In this document: positions 7,881 through 15,937 of the stretch, piece after piece
Layout of the letters: each line of letters opens with the position of its first letter
Numbering within the stretch: the first letter of the stretch is position 1
Assembly (NCBI GenBank): GCA_011523545.1
Contig: WTGN01000083.1
Span: forward strand, 1-44,227
Reading direction: 5' to 3'
DNA: 44,227 nt
DNA from: Chloroflexota bacterium
GTDB lineage: Bacteria; Chloroflexota; Anaerolineae; Aggregatilineales; Phototrophicaceae
The notes under the pieces: model-generated
What the model saw: the letters and a program-made list of their open reading frames with translations, nothing else
Told to the model about the DNA's origin: nothing
Database searches by the model: none
Translations under genes and position numbers: made by a program

Positions 7881-7909
7881 ATTATCACGGATCTTAACGC
7901 ATTCGTCAA
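7881..7909 (-). promoter_or_regulatory. Promoter of the coiled-coil/TM gene
   Basis: Minus strand TTGACG (7909-7904), 17-bp spacer, GATAAT (7886-7881), within a distinctly AT-rich 140-base intergenic stretch. Confidence 0.6.
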
Positions 7910-7975
7910 CTTAAGTATGATAATCTATCGAAACAGTTCAAAAATATCGCAATTCGTCTTGTAAACGTTTTTCGT

Positions 7976-8413
7976 TCAAATCTGCGGCTGAGGCTCGCCG
8001 ATGCGCACTTCGAATTCATAACCCAGCCGGCGCAGCGCTTCCACAGCGGCCGAGCGCGTCTTGTCGTTGCTGTTGTCGGCGAAGCTCAGCAGGGCGTCGA
8101 TGGCGCGGGGATCACCGATTTTACCCAGGGCTTGGGCGGCGTTATAGGGGGTGACGAACCCGGGGGCGTCCAGAGCGCGGATCAGGGGCGGAACCGCGCG
8201 GCCGTCTTTGAGCTTGCCCAGCATCAAGGCGGCGCGACCGCGCACGATCAAGTCTTCCTGGCTGTTGTCGACGATGCCGATCAGCGTGCGCAATGCCTGT
8301 TCGCCGCCGACCATGCCGAGCTTCATGACAGCGGTGCGCCGTCTATCTTTGTTCACATCGCGCAATTCTGCGAGGATAGCGCTTACTTTGCCGTTCTGTT
8401 CCGAGTCCACCAT
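7976..8413 (-). CDS. HEAT-repeat (PBS lyase-type) protein
   Basis: 145 residues if started at the ATG at 8413 (AAAGGCGG upstream); an in-frame start at 8482 would add 23 poorly structured residues. Three or four HEAT-like helical repeats are visible: RRRTAVMKLGMVGGEQALRT, RGRAALMLGKLKDGRAVPPL, YNAAQALGKIGDPRAIDAL and TRSAAVEALRRLG. The G-D/K-x-R-A-V/I-x-x-L pattern is that of PBS-lyase HEAT repeats, usually protein-protein scaffolds. No partner is evident from the neighbours. Confidence 0.82.
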   Translation of the reverse strand: MVDSEQNGKVSAILAELRDVNKDRRRTAVMKLGMVGGEQALRTLIGIVDNSQEDLIVRGRAALMLGKLKDGRAVPPLIRALDAPGFVTPYNAAQALGKIGDPRAIDALLSFADNSNDKTRSAAVEALRRLGYEFEVRIGEPQPQI

Positions 8414-8632
8414 GGGCCGCCGCCTTTCGCCTGGTCGCGCCTTCGCTATCAAACATTTGACCGGTTTCAGCCTATCTGACATTCAGATGGCGCTGGCGGA
8501 AATTGCCCGCCGCCTCGCGTTATTTTACCGCGTCTCGCGATATTCTTCTATTAGATAAGCCGCTGGATTTGAGCAGAACGCACAAAAGCTTGCCGCCGCG
8601 CGGCGTGTTTGCAGCAATTCTGTGGCAGCCTG

Positions 8633-9328
8633 TTAGGGCGGCGGTGCTTCGACGCGCAGCTGACCGTCGTGGATGCGGCAGACGCGGTCGGCCTGTCGCG
8701 CGATTTCAGCGCTGTGCGTCGCCATGATCAAAGTCTTGCCCGCTTCACGCGTCAGCCGCAGCAGCAGGCGAATCACCGCCTCGCCCGCCTCGTCGTCTAG
8801 GTTGCCGGTGGGCTCATCGGCGAGCACGATCTGCGGCTCATTCAGGAGCGCGCGTGCGATGGCGACGCGCTGCTGCTCGCCTCCGCTGAGCTTGTCGGGA
8901 AAGGTCGCCGCCCGATCGCCCAAGCCGACCTGCCGCAGGAGATCATCCGCGAGCGCTTCCACCGCCTGCCGCCGCGCGCCGCCCAATTCTTGCGGCAGCG
9001 TGATATTCTCGCGCACGGTGCAAGTCGGGATCAAATTGAAGAATTGAAAAACGATGCCAATGTTGTCACGGCGAAACAGCGTGAGCTGCCGGTCGTTGAG
9101 CGGGGTGATGTCACAGCCGGCAATCCGGATTTCGCCGCTATCGGGGCTGTCGATGCCGCTAAGGAGATTCAGCAGAGTGCTTTTGCCGCTGCCGCTTGCG
9201 CCCAGCACCGCCAGGAATTCGCCAGCGCCGATATCCAGGCTGACGCCATCCAGCACGCGCAAACGGCGGTCGCCCTCTATATAAGCCTTGCGCAGCTCGC
9301 GGATTTCTACGATTGCGTTCCTTTTCAT
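8633..9328 (-). CDS. ABC transporter ATP-binding protein, LolD/MacB type
   Basis: 231 residues from the ATG at 9328, preceded by GGAGGAGG. It shows Walker A GASGSGKST, the Q-loop region VFQFFNLIPTCTV, signature LSGGEQQRVAIARAL, Walker B IVLADEPTGNLDD and the H-loop ATHS. The F-F-N-L-I-P and D-E-P-T-G-N-L-D motifs mark the LolD/MacB/FtsE-like subfamily, which pairs with MacB/FtsX-type permeases for lipoprotein, peptide or macrolide export. No such permease is adjacent (HEAT gene downstream, a divergent secreted-protein gene upstream), so its partner is encoded elsewhere. Confidence 0.92.
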   Translation of the reverse strand: MKRNAIVEIRELRKAYIEGDRRLRVLDGVSLDIGAGEFLAVLGASGSGKSTLLNLLSGIDSPDSGEIRIAGCDITPLNDRQLTLFRRDNIGIVFQFFNLIPTCTVRENITLPQELGGARRQAVEALADDLLRQVGLGDRAATFPDKLSGGEQQRVAIARALLNEPQIVLADEPTGNLDDEAGEAVIRLLLRLTREAGKTLIMATHSAEIARQADRVCRIHDGQLRVEAPPP

Positions 9329-9728
9329 GCCTCCTCCAAGGCGGTTCAATGCGCCTTTTGCCGAGCAGCGCCGTATAATCAGTTAAGAACGTCAGAGAGG
9401 ACCCGGGCAAACACTAAAGCAGGCGCGCCAGAATTGCTAGCCCGCCTGGCAGCCAGTTGCAGCGGGCCGAGCAATTAGGCTCAGATGCTACGCCCGATGA
9501 AAGTATGCATAGGCATATCTCGACTCCATGTTAAAGGCGCCAAGCAATCAGGAAAACGCTATGATCCTTGCGCATTATGGTGAACACGCTCTTCGCCAGC
9601 GGGAGGAAACGCGTGATGTTCCGCAATCTTGTCATGCGCATATCATCGTTTTGCCTTATGATTAGGGTGCAGAGTGTCCATACCGAGGTGGCCTGAAGCG
9701 GCCAATTCTCTTTGCAGGAGGCAAGATC
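9329..9728. other. 400-base intergenic region with a nested stem-loop
   Basis: No convincing gene. A small plus-strand frame beginning near 9560 and ending at the TAG near 9663 has no ribosome site and no recognisable protein signal. The notable element is a nested inverted repeat at 9432-9476. A good Shine-Dalgarno (GCAGGAGG) just before 9729 belongs to the next gene. Confidence 0.5.
9432..9476. other. Nested inverted repeat (candidate structured RNA or terminator)
   Basis: Outer arms AATTGC/GCAATT, inner arms CCCGC/GCGGG, and a central mini-hairpin CTGG-CAG-CCAG, all within 45 bases. There is no U-tract on the plus strand, and only a short AATT follows on the minus strand. Function unknown. 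Confidence 0.35.
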
Positions 9729-11006
9729 ATGAAGCGAACCCACCTTGTCGCAATCGTTATTCTGGCGCTTTTGACGCTCATTCCCCTTGCGAGCGGGCAA
9801 GATGACGCCGAGCTAATCACATCGGTAAACCCGGAAACGGTGAATCCGGCGGCGCATATCAGCTTCCCGCCGCCCGTGTATGTGGTGCGCGACAGCGTGG
9901 ACATCCGCGGTACCGTCAACTGGGACATCATGCGCAACTTCTTCATCGAGTTCCGCCCCCTTGTGCTGGGCATGATGATGGATGAAGGAGAGCAGAATCC
10001 GCAGTGGTTCCCGGCGACCTTGCCGCGGATCGAAGCGGTGGAAGATGATGTGCTCGGCAGCTGGAATACCGCTACCCTGCAGGATGGCTTGTACGAAATC
10101 CGCTTGACGATAAACACCGGCGGCGACACGCCCGAATATGTCCGCGTCAGCCCCATCCGCGTGGAGAACAGCCCGCCGTCCTTCGTCGCGGAGGAGCAAG
10201 TCGCGGCAGCGCCCATGGAACCGGAGGCCGAGCAGGAGACGATGGCCGAGGACGAGGACATGGATGAGCAGGAGGCCATGACCGAGCCGGAAGAAGAAGC
10301 GCCGCCCGACACGTCGCCGCGCGTCATCGCCACGGTGAACTCGAATGTGCGCGCCGGCGATTCGACGCAGTACGCCGTCATCGGTCACCTGCTCGAAGGC
10401 CAATCAGCGCTGGTCAAGGGCATCAGCAGCTTCGGGACAAACTGGTACTACATCGAACTGGCGAATGGACGGAATGGGTTCATTTTCCCCGGCATCGTGC
10501 GCACTGAAGGCGATTTCGAAGACTTGCCGCGGATCAACCCGCCGCCCTTGCCGCCAACGCCGGTCCCAATCCCGACGGCCGTCCCGCCGCCGCCGCAGCA
10601 GCCACAACCCCAACCCCAACCGCAGCCGCAGCAGCCGTCAACCGGCGCCGACCTTTACATCGAGTCCGCGACCATCAACCCCCATCCGGTCGCCTGCGGC
10701 CAAACCTACGAAATCAGAGCTACTGTGAGAAACGGCGGCTCGGCCGCCTCAACAAGCGGTGGCATCATAACCGTGCGCGACAGCGGGCTTTCGGGCTCAG
10801 CGCCGGCAGAATCCACCGTGATCGCTTTCGGCCCGCTGGCGCCTGGCCATGCGCAAGTGGTTGTCGGCCATATTACACCGACCATCCACGTTGAATCCTT
10901 GCATCACATTAACCTGTATCTCGATTCGCAGAATCAGGTGGCGGAGACCAACGAAAACAACAATCACCGCGCGGAGCAGCCCTACTTCCTAACTGGCAGC
11001 TGCTAG
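9729..11006 (+). CDS. Secreted SH3b-CARDB protein
   Basis: 425 residues with a clear signal peptide (residues 1-23: K-R-T, a hydrophobic core and ASG before the mature QDDAEL). The order is a beta-rich domain that frames a substrate or ligand (VYVVRDSVDIRGTVNW, about 40-165), an acidic Glu/Asp/Met linker (about 165-195), an SH3b domain (NVRAGDSTQYAVIGHLLEGQ, WYYIELANGRNGFI), a Pro/Gln-rich spacer with (PQ)n, and a CARDB-like adhesion domain (ADLYIESATINPHP, VAETNENNNH). The SH3b domain suggests cell-wall or envelope binding. It is preceded by GCAGGAGG. Its stop overlaps that of the convergent methyltransferase through a shared CTAG. Confidence 0.82.
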   Translation: MKRTHLVAIVILALLTLIPLASGQDDAELITSVNPETVNPAAHISFPPPVYVVRDSVDIRGTVNWDIMRNFFIEFRPLVLGMMMDEGEQNPQWFPATLPRIEAVEDDVLGSWNTATLQDGLYEIRLTINTGGDTPEYVRVSPIRVENSPPSFVAEEQVAAAPMEPEAEQETMAEDEDMDEQEAMTEPEEEAPPDTSPRVIATVNSNVRAGDSTQYAVIGHLLEGQSALVKGISSFGTNWYYIELANGRNGFIFPGIVRTEGDFEDLPRINPPPLPPTPVPIPTAVPPPPQQPQPQPQPQPQQPSTGADLYIESATINPHPVACGQTYEIRATVRNGGSAASTSGGIITVRDSGLSGSAPAESTVIAFGPLAPGHAQVVVGHITPTIHVESLHHINLYLDSQNQVAETNENNNHRAEQPYFLTGSC

Positions 11007-11761
11007 ACTTCCGCTGGCCAAGGCGGGGCGGGTTCAGGCTCGCTCCGCCCTGCTCTTTTTCGCAAGACCGTATAGCGATTCAGGTTCCGCCCGGCGCCAT
11101 CGGCGCGATAATCGGCGATGACCGTCAAGCCGGTCGCGTCGATCAGTTGCGCGTGTTCGGCATCATCGACATAATGGCAATAGCGCAGGGCCGGTTCACC
11201 CCGGCGCCAGTCCAGCAGATAATCATGCGCCTCCACATCAATGCCCGCGGGCCAAGGTTGGATGCGTTCCCGAAAGCGCGCCCGCTCATAAAAGCGCCAA
11301 GCCGTGAAGACAAGATAACCGCCGGGCAGGACCGACTTGGCGGCCACGGCCATCAATTCCCGCCGATTACTGAAACCCGGCACGTGATGGATCAGCCCGA
11401 ATATGGCGACCAGCTGCGCCTCCAGCCGCGGCAGCGCCGCCAGCATGATATCCGCTTCAATCAGCCGCGCGTCGATATTTGGCGCTGCAGCCGCTTGGCG
11501 CCGGGCGCGGGCCAGCAGATCGGCATTGCTGTCGATGCCGATATACTCGAAGCATTCAGACTGCCGCGCCGCCAAAAAGACGGCGAAGCGCCCGTTGCCG
11601 CAGCCCAGATCCAGCACCGAGCGCAGCGGCAGACCAATCTCCGCAAGCAGCCGATCCCAACCGGGCCAGGCCGCTTGGCGCGCTGCGTCGAATTCAGCGG
11701 CCGTCGCCCGATAGAATTCGCGATTGATCCGGTTGAGCCGCTCTATCGTCGATCGATTCAT
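11003..11761 (-). CDS. Class I SAM-dependent methyltransferase
   Basis: 252 residues. Motif I is VLDLGCGNGRFAVFLA, motif II an acidic end in YIGIDSNADLL, then EADIM and a post-II IFGLIHHVP segment; together these form the Rossmann core of a type 11/12-like methyltransferase. The N-terminus (LNRINREFYRATAAEFDAAR) resembles the lead-in of Trm9/ABH8-like enzymes, which modify wobble uridines, but this is a weak cue and the substrate is unknown. It converges on the SH3b-CARDB gene, with the two stops overlapping in CTAG (11003-11006). Confidence 0.85.
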   Translation of the reverse strand: MNRSTIERLNRINREFYRATAAEFDAARQAAWPGWDRLLAEIGLPLRSVLDLGCGNGRFAVFLAARQSECFEYIGIDSNADLLARARRQAAAAPNIDARLIEADIMLAALPRLEAQLVAIFGLIHHVPGFSNRRELMAVAAKSVLPGGYLVFTAWRFYERARFRERIQPWPAGIDVEAHDYLLDWRRGEPALRYCHYVDDAEHAQLIDATGLTVIADYRADGAGRNLNRYTVLRKRAGRSEPEPAPPWPAEV

Positions 11762-12057
11762 CGCGCCGTTTCCCGCGCCTGACGCGCGTCATATTTTAGG
11801 CGTGAAAGCCCGGCAAGCCGGTAAGATTCGCCGCGCTATTGTCGTCTTAGGTTGTGAAGACGATAAACGCCTCATAGTCACGGCGCTTTTGCCGCCGCCC
11901 ATTGTATCATCTGAACGGATTTTACCCCGCTCAGCAATAGATATGTTATAGTGTGGCTAGACTGGCCAGACAGATTGAGCATGTCGGATGAGTGACGCGC
12001 GAAAGGGCAAATTGCTTGTTAAGAGGGTCAAATGCGCGTATACGAAATGAGGCGGAG
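11762..12057. other. Divergent intergenic region, methyltransferase/ParB-like gene
   Basis: About 300 bases without a gene. It contains a small hairpin (TCGTCTT/AAGACGA, about 11848-11870), the extended -10 at 11944-11952, and a long-range ACGCGC/GCGCGT pairing at about 11996-12040 inside the predicted 5' UTR. No known riboswitch pattern is recognised. Confidence 0.4.
11944..11952 (+). promoter_or_regulatory. Extended -10 promoter for the ParB-like gene
   Basis: TGtTATAGT, with no convincing -35 at 16-18 bases. It would give a 5' UTR of about 100 bases before the ATG at 12058. Confidence 0.5.
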
Positions 12058-13086
12058 ATGTCAGAGGGTCAGAATTTAGAACAGCGCCTGCACGAAGGGC
12101 GCCACAAATTTCAGTCGGTCTACAACAAAGCATTTTGGCGCGAGCTACTGAGCCAGTTGACCGGCCGGCACCAGGACTTGCTCAACTTCGATGAGATTCG
12201 CAGCCGCTTGCACCTGCATGAAGAGCACTACGAGGGCGTGCGCGATGTGCCGCTGGAGCAGATAGCGGGCAGCGTCGGGCGCTACCAAGATTTCACGTCG
12301 ACTTTTCTGCCGCGCAAATCCGGCATGAAAGAGCGCTGGAGCCGGGTCTACGCGCTGGCGAACAGCCTGGAAGGGCCGCCGCCGATTGAACTGTACAAGG
12401 TGGGCGATGTCTATTTCGTCCGCGATGGCAACCATCGCGTCTCAGTGGCGCGGCAGCTGGGCGCCAAGACCATCCAGGCGCATGTGGTCGACATGCCGAC
12501 AACGATTCCCTTGCGGCCGGGCATGAGCCATCGGGAATTGGAAGCAGCAGAAGCCTATGCCAAATTTCTCGATGAGACCGGGCTGTCGCGGTCGGTGCCC
12601 AAGCATGAATCGATCGAACTCACAGAGCCGTCGCGCTATCATGAGCTCATGGGGCACATCTTCCTGCACGAGCGCGCCATGGAGCCGCTGGAAGGCCATG
12701 CGCTGACGACCGAGGAAGCGACTGCCGACTGGTACTACACCATGTACAAGCCGGCCATTGAGTTGATCCGCAAGTACGATGTGCTCGCTATGGTGAAAGG
12801 CAAGCGAGGCGCGCGCACAGAGGGCGATCTCTTTCTCTGGCTGATGGACAATCTGCTGGACCTGCGCCACCAATACGGCGATGACGCGCCCGTGAAATCC
12901 ATCAGCGGCGCGCTCAAGACTTATTTGGAAGAGGAACGCGTGAGCGTGCCCGAAGCCCTGGCCACCGAAAGCGACCAATCCTTGATTCTGACGCGGTCGC
13001 AGGCGCTAAAGGCCGTCCGCGCCAAGCGCAAACCCCTCCCGCCGGAGCCGGAAGACCGCTCCGAGACGGACGCGTTGATTTCCTGA
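12058..13086 (+). CDS. ParB/Srx-fold domain protein of unknown role
   Basis: 342 residues from the ATG at 12058 (GAGG upstream); an open start at 11992 would add unconserved residues. The N-terminal ~150 residues carry PLEQIAGSVGRYQDF, ELYKVGDVYFVRDGNHRVSVARQLG and IQAHVVDMPTTIPL. These match the ParB-like nuclease/CTPase-fold domain, whose family motif is usually DGHHRVSVA; here the first His of that pair is Asn. The C-terminal ~190 residues are helical (YHELMGHIFLHERAMEPL, FLWLMDNLLDLRHQYGDDA) and unassigned. Genes of this type are often annotated as ParB or transcriptional regulators, but there is no ParA partner, so chromosome partition is unlikely. Confidence 0.7.
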   Translation: MSEGQNLEQRLHEGRHKFQSVYNKAFWRELLSQLTGRHQDLLNFDEIRSRLHLHEEHYEGVRDVPLEQIAGSVGRYQDFTSTFLPRKSGMKERWSRVYALANSLEGPPPIELYKVGDVYFVRDGNHRVSVARQLGAKTIQAHVVDMPTTIPLRPGMSHRELEAAEAYAKFLDETGLSRSVPKHESIELTEPSRYHELMGHIFLHERAMEPLEGHALTTEEATADWYYTMYKPAIELIRKYDVLAMVKGKRGARTEGDLFLWLMDNLLDLRHQYGDDAPVKSISGALKTYLEEERVSVPEALATESDQSLILTRSQALKAVRAKRKPLPPEPEDRSETDALIS

Positions 13087-13097
13087 ATAGGCCCTGT

Positions 13098-13844
13098 TCA
13101 ACGGCGTAACGGCTCCAATGCCGTGAGCTTCATAAAGGCGCGCTCTCGCTGGCTCAAATTGTCAAGGAGCGCGTCTTCATCTTCGTATAGGCCAAGCGCG
13201 TCGTAGGCGGTCTTGATATAGTCGCGAACGGTGGTCTCAGTCAGGAGAAGCTCATCAGCGATTAGCGCCGCGGGCATGCCTTCAATGGCATAAAGTTCAA
13301 TGGCCCGGCGCACGCGCGGTGTCAAACCCTGGTATTGAGTTGGCTGCGGCAGCGCGGTGGCCAGGGGGCTCGCGGCGCGAGGATGATTGATTATTCGGCG
13401 CGCAGCATCCATCCGCCGGCTGTAAAGCATCTCGTCCATTTTCAACTGGCTGGCAATGCAAACTGCTGAAGCAATGTAGATGCGCACATCCTCTTTGTGA
13501 AGAAAGGCGCGGGCGCCGCCTTCCGCTGCGGCGTAGAACAGGTCGAGGTCGTCAACATGCGACAGGCAGACAAGGCTTGCCGACGGGATCCTATCGACAA
13601 GCCGCTGGATTAACTGTCGGACGTCGCCTCGCTCGCCCACATTGTTGACATCAAGAATGATCACATCGGGATAGTCCGCGGCCGCCAAGCCCTCTAGCGC
13701 CAGCCAGAATTCCCTAAGGCTGGAATAATCGGTCAGCGCCCGCGTTCGGCGGTCCCAAGCCAGATAGGCATGGATTGCTTTTTCGGTATAGTAATCGCTG
13801 TCAATGAGAGCCACTTTCAGGTCAATGCCGCCGACGCCGGTCAC
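13098..13844 (-). CDS. Response regulator with LuxR-like HTH
   Basis: 248 residues starting at a GTG (13844) that overlaps the stop of the upstream methionine/folate gene as GTGA, with GGGGAG eight bases before it, so translation is probably coupled. The receiver domain (about 8-125) keeps the key residues: acidic pocket in ALIDSD, phosphoacceptor Asp in VIILDVNN, Ser in LVCLSH and Lys in FLHKED. The C-terminal domain (about 165-235) has a LuxR/FixJ-like helix-turn-helix (LTPRVRRAIELYAIEGMPAALIADELLLTETTVRDYIK). Its kinase is not nearby. The coupling suggests a link with C1/methionine metabolism, but the targets are unknown. Confidence 0.85.
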   Translation of the reverse strand: MTGVGGIDLKVALIDSDYYTEKAIHAYLAWDRRTRALTDYSSLREFWLALEGLAAADYPDVIILDVNNVGERGDVRQLIQRLVDRIPSASLVCLSHVDDLDLFYAAAEGGARAFLHKEDVRIYIASAVCIASQLKMDEMLYSRRMDAARRIINHPRAASPLATALPQPTQYQGLTPRVRRAIELYAIEGMPAALIADELLLTETTVRDYIKTAYDALGLYEDEDALLDNLSQRERAFMKLTALEPLRR

Positions 13845-15715
13845 AATCTTTCTCCCCGTTTCAAATAAGCGACCACTTCAGCAGCGAGATCGTAATCGCC
13901 GCCGGGGATGATGTAGGCGCCCTGAATCAGCCCGCTCATTTCGTCCAGCAACTCCTGCGCGATCAAGACGCCTTCGCGCCGCGCGTCTGCGCCCGCATCC
14001 GCGATCCGCCGGATGATGGACTCCGGGATAATAATGCCCGGCACTTCGTTGTTCAGGAAACGCGCCTGGCGCAGGCTGTGCAAGGGCATGACCGCCATCA
14101 AAACCGGCAGGTCAAAATCGGCGCCCGTCAGCTCCTCGTAGCGCTGGTGAAATCGGCGAATCCGATCCGCCTCAAAAATCGCCTGCCCCAGGGCGAAATC
14201 AGCGCCGGCTTTCAGCTTGCTCCGCAAAACGCGAACTTCGCGGTCGATATCTTCGGCGCCCATGTTGAGCGCGCAGCCAACGGTGAAACTGCTCGGCTGC
14301 CCGATGCTGTGCCCGGCCATGTCCACGCCTCGGTTCATGCCTTGCTTGATGACATCAATCAGCCGGGAGGGCGCCACATCGCTCATATCGCTGGCATCGG
14401 GAAAGTCGCCAATGCGCGTGGGATCGCCCATCACGACGAACAAATTGCGCAAACCGAGGGCATGTGAGGCCAGCAGGTCGCCTTGAACCCGCAGCATGTT
14501 GCGCCCGCGCGTGGGGAAATGAAGAACCGTTTCGATGCCGAGCTGGGTTTGCAGCAGGTGCGCCACCGCCCAGGCGCTCATTTTCATGCGGGCGGCCGGT
14601 GTATCGGCGACGTTGATCAAGTCAGCGCCGGCCGCTCTCAGGCGGCGCGCGACCGTGAGCAGCTGCTCGGTGTGATAGCTGCGCGGCGGCGCCATCTCGA
14701 CCGTCACGGTGAATTGACCGGCCGCAAGCCTTTCGGAAAGCTCGGTCGGATGATCGGGCGCATGTTCTTCGTGCTGGATATCGATCTCGCCGATATGCAG
14801 ATCGACGAAGTCGGCGCTTGGTTGATCGAGGGCGCGGCGCATTGCGGCGATATGCTCGGGCATCGTGCCGCAGCAGCCGCCGATCACGGTCGCGCCGATG
14901 TTGACCAAGGTGGTGGCGCAATCGGCGAAGTATTCAGCGGTGGCGGGAAATAGTATGCGCCCGCCGACTACCTCGGGGAAGCCGGCGTTGGGCATGGCGG
15001 AGAAAACGGCGTCGGGCACAGCGTAGCGCATCTGCCGCAAGACCTCGGCGACGCCGGCCGGCCCGCTGCCGCAATTGACGCCGATGACGTCGGCGCCGGT
15101 CCGATGCAGATCGTTGGCGACGCGCGCCGGCGGGTAACCGGCGTAACTCAAGTTCTCATGATAGAAGGTCGCTTGCGCAATGATGGGCAGGTCGGCGTCC
15201 AGCTCGCGCAGCACGCTGATGGCGAGCAGCAATTCCTTGTGCTCGCTGAAAGTCTCGAACTGGATCGCGTCGACGCCGGCGGTCACCAGCGAGAAGAGCT
15301 GGGCGGCATAGGCGGCTTTGGCTTCCTCCTGGCTCAGGCGGCCGTAAGGATAGATGCCGACGCCCAATGGCCCGACCGAGCCGGCGATGTAGACATCACT
15401 GCGCTCGCTCTCGGCGACGGCCAGCCGCGCCAACTCGACGCCGCGCCGGTTGTAAAGTTCGACATGCTGCGCCCGCCCGGCGCCTCCCAGTTTGAAGCTG
15501 TTGGCGCCGAAGGTATTGGTTTCGATCAGGTCCGCGCCGGCCGCCACATAAGCCTTGTGGATGGCGAGCACGATTTCCGGGTCGTCGACATTCATGGCGT
15601 CGAAGCAGGCATCAGCGCGCGCATGCGATTCATGATGCAGCATGGTGCCCATCGCGCCATCGGCCAGGATGGGGGCGCCCGCTTGCAGTCTTTCGCGGAA
15701 ACTCGGCTTGGTCAT
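13841..15715 (-). CDS. Bifunctional homocysteine S-methyltransferase / 5,10-methylenetetrahydrofolate reductase
   Basis: 624 residues, a two-domain fusion like B. subtilis YitJ. The N-terminal ~300 residues are a homocysteine S-methyltransferase: ADGAMGTML, a zinc Cys in GVNCGSGP and the paired Cys in GGCCGTMPEH. The C-terminal ~290 residues are MTHFR: TVEMAPPRS with the catalytic Glu, INVADTPAAR, FVVMGDP and FTVGCALN. It would make 5-methyl-THF and transfer a methyl group to homocysteine to give methionine; no B12-binding domain is present. The ATG at 15715 has GCAGGAG upstream. It is followed by a translationally coupled response regulator. Confidence 0.93.
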   Translation of the reverse strand: MTKPSFRERLQAGAPILADGAMGTMLHHESHARADACFDAMNVDDPEIVLAIHKAYVAAGADLIETNTFGANSFKLGGAGRAQHVELYNRRGVELARLAVAESERSDVYIAGSVGPLGVGIYPYGRLSQEEAKAAYAAQLFSLVTAGVDAIQFETFSEHKELLLAISVLRELDADLPIIAQATFYHENLSYAGYPPARVANDLHRTGADVIGVNCGSGPAGVAEVLRQMRYAVPDAVFSAMPNAGFPEVVGGRILFPATAEYFADCATTLVNIGATVIGGCCGTMPEHIAAMRRALDQPSADFVDLHIGEIDIQHEEHAPDHPTELSERLAAGQFTVTVEMAPPRSYHTEQLLTVARRLRAAGADLINVADTPAARMKMSAWAVAHLLQTQLGIETVLHFPTRGRNMLRVQGDLLASHALGLRNLFVVMGDPTRIGDFPDASDMSDVAPSRLIDVIKQGMNRGVDMAGHSIGQPSSFTVGCALNMGAEDIDREVRVLRSKLKAGADFALGQAIFEADRIRRFHQRYEELTGADFDLPVLMAVMPLHSLRQARFLNNEVPGIIIPESIIRRIADAGADARREGVLIAQELLDEMSGLIQGAYIIPGGDYDLAAEVVAYLKRGERL

Positions 15716-15765
15716 TTTGCTCCTGCGGGCGCCCTGGTAGCCAGCCCATTTATTAGTAACGTTGC

Positions 15766-15794
15766 GGCGGGCGACCTGATAGGTAGCCCCTACA
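15766..15794 (-). repeat. REP unit (single)
   Basis: Minus strand GTAG head, then GGGC-T-ACCT, loop ATC, AGGT-C-GCCC. It lies in the divergent region between the methionine/folate gene and the lytic transglycosylase. The arms keep complementarity except for one T/C mismatch. Confidence 0.65.
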
Positions 15795-15937
15795 ACTATC
15801 CTTCTGAAGCAGAAATATCAGCTGCTCGCTACCAAGATTTGCAGATTCGCGTATTCTAGAATGACGGTGGTCGCGCTTTAGCCGCCAACTGCCGCGAGTC
15901 TAGCAGAAAAGCGAGCATTCTACGATTGAAGACACCT

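Noticed and set aside
9560..9665. Small plus-strand frame (34 codons) before the SH3b gene
   Set aside because: No ribosome site or family signal, and the region has no promoter support.
11996..12040. ACGCGC/GCGCGT pairing resembling a c-di-GMP aptamer
   Set aside because: The GEMM consensus (GGACGCAAAGCC-type core) is not present. A chance stem in the 5' UTR is simpler.
15716..15937. Riboswitch before the methionine/folate gene
   Set aside because: No SAM- or B12-type conserved core was found. Only a REP unit, an ordinary Shine-Dalgarno and weak promoter-like sequences are present.
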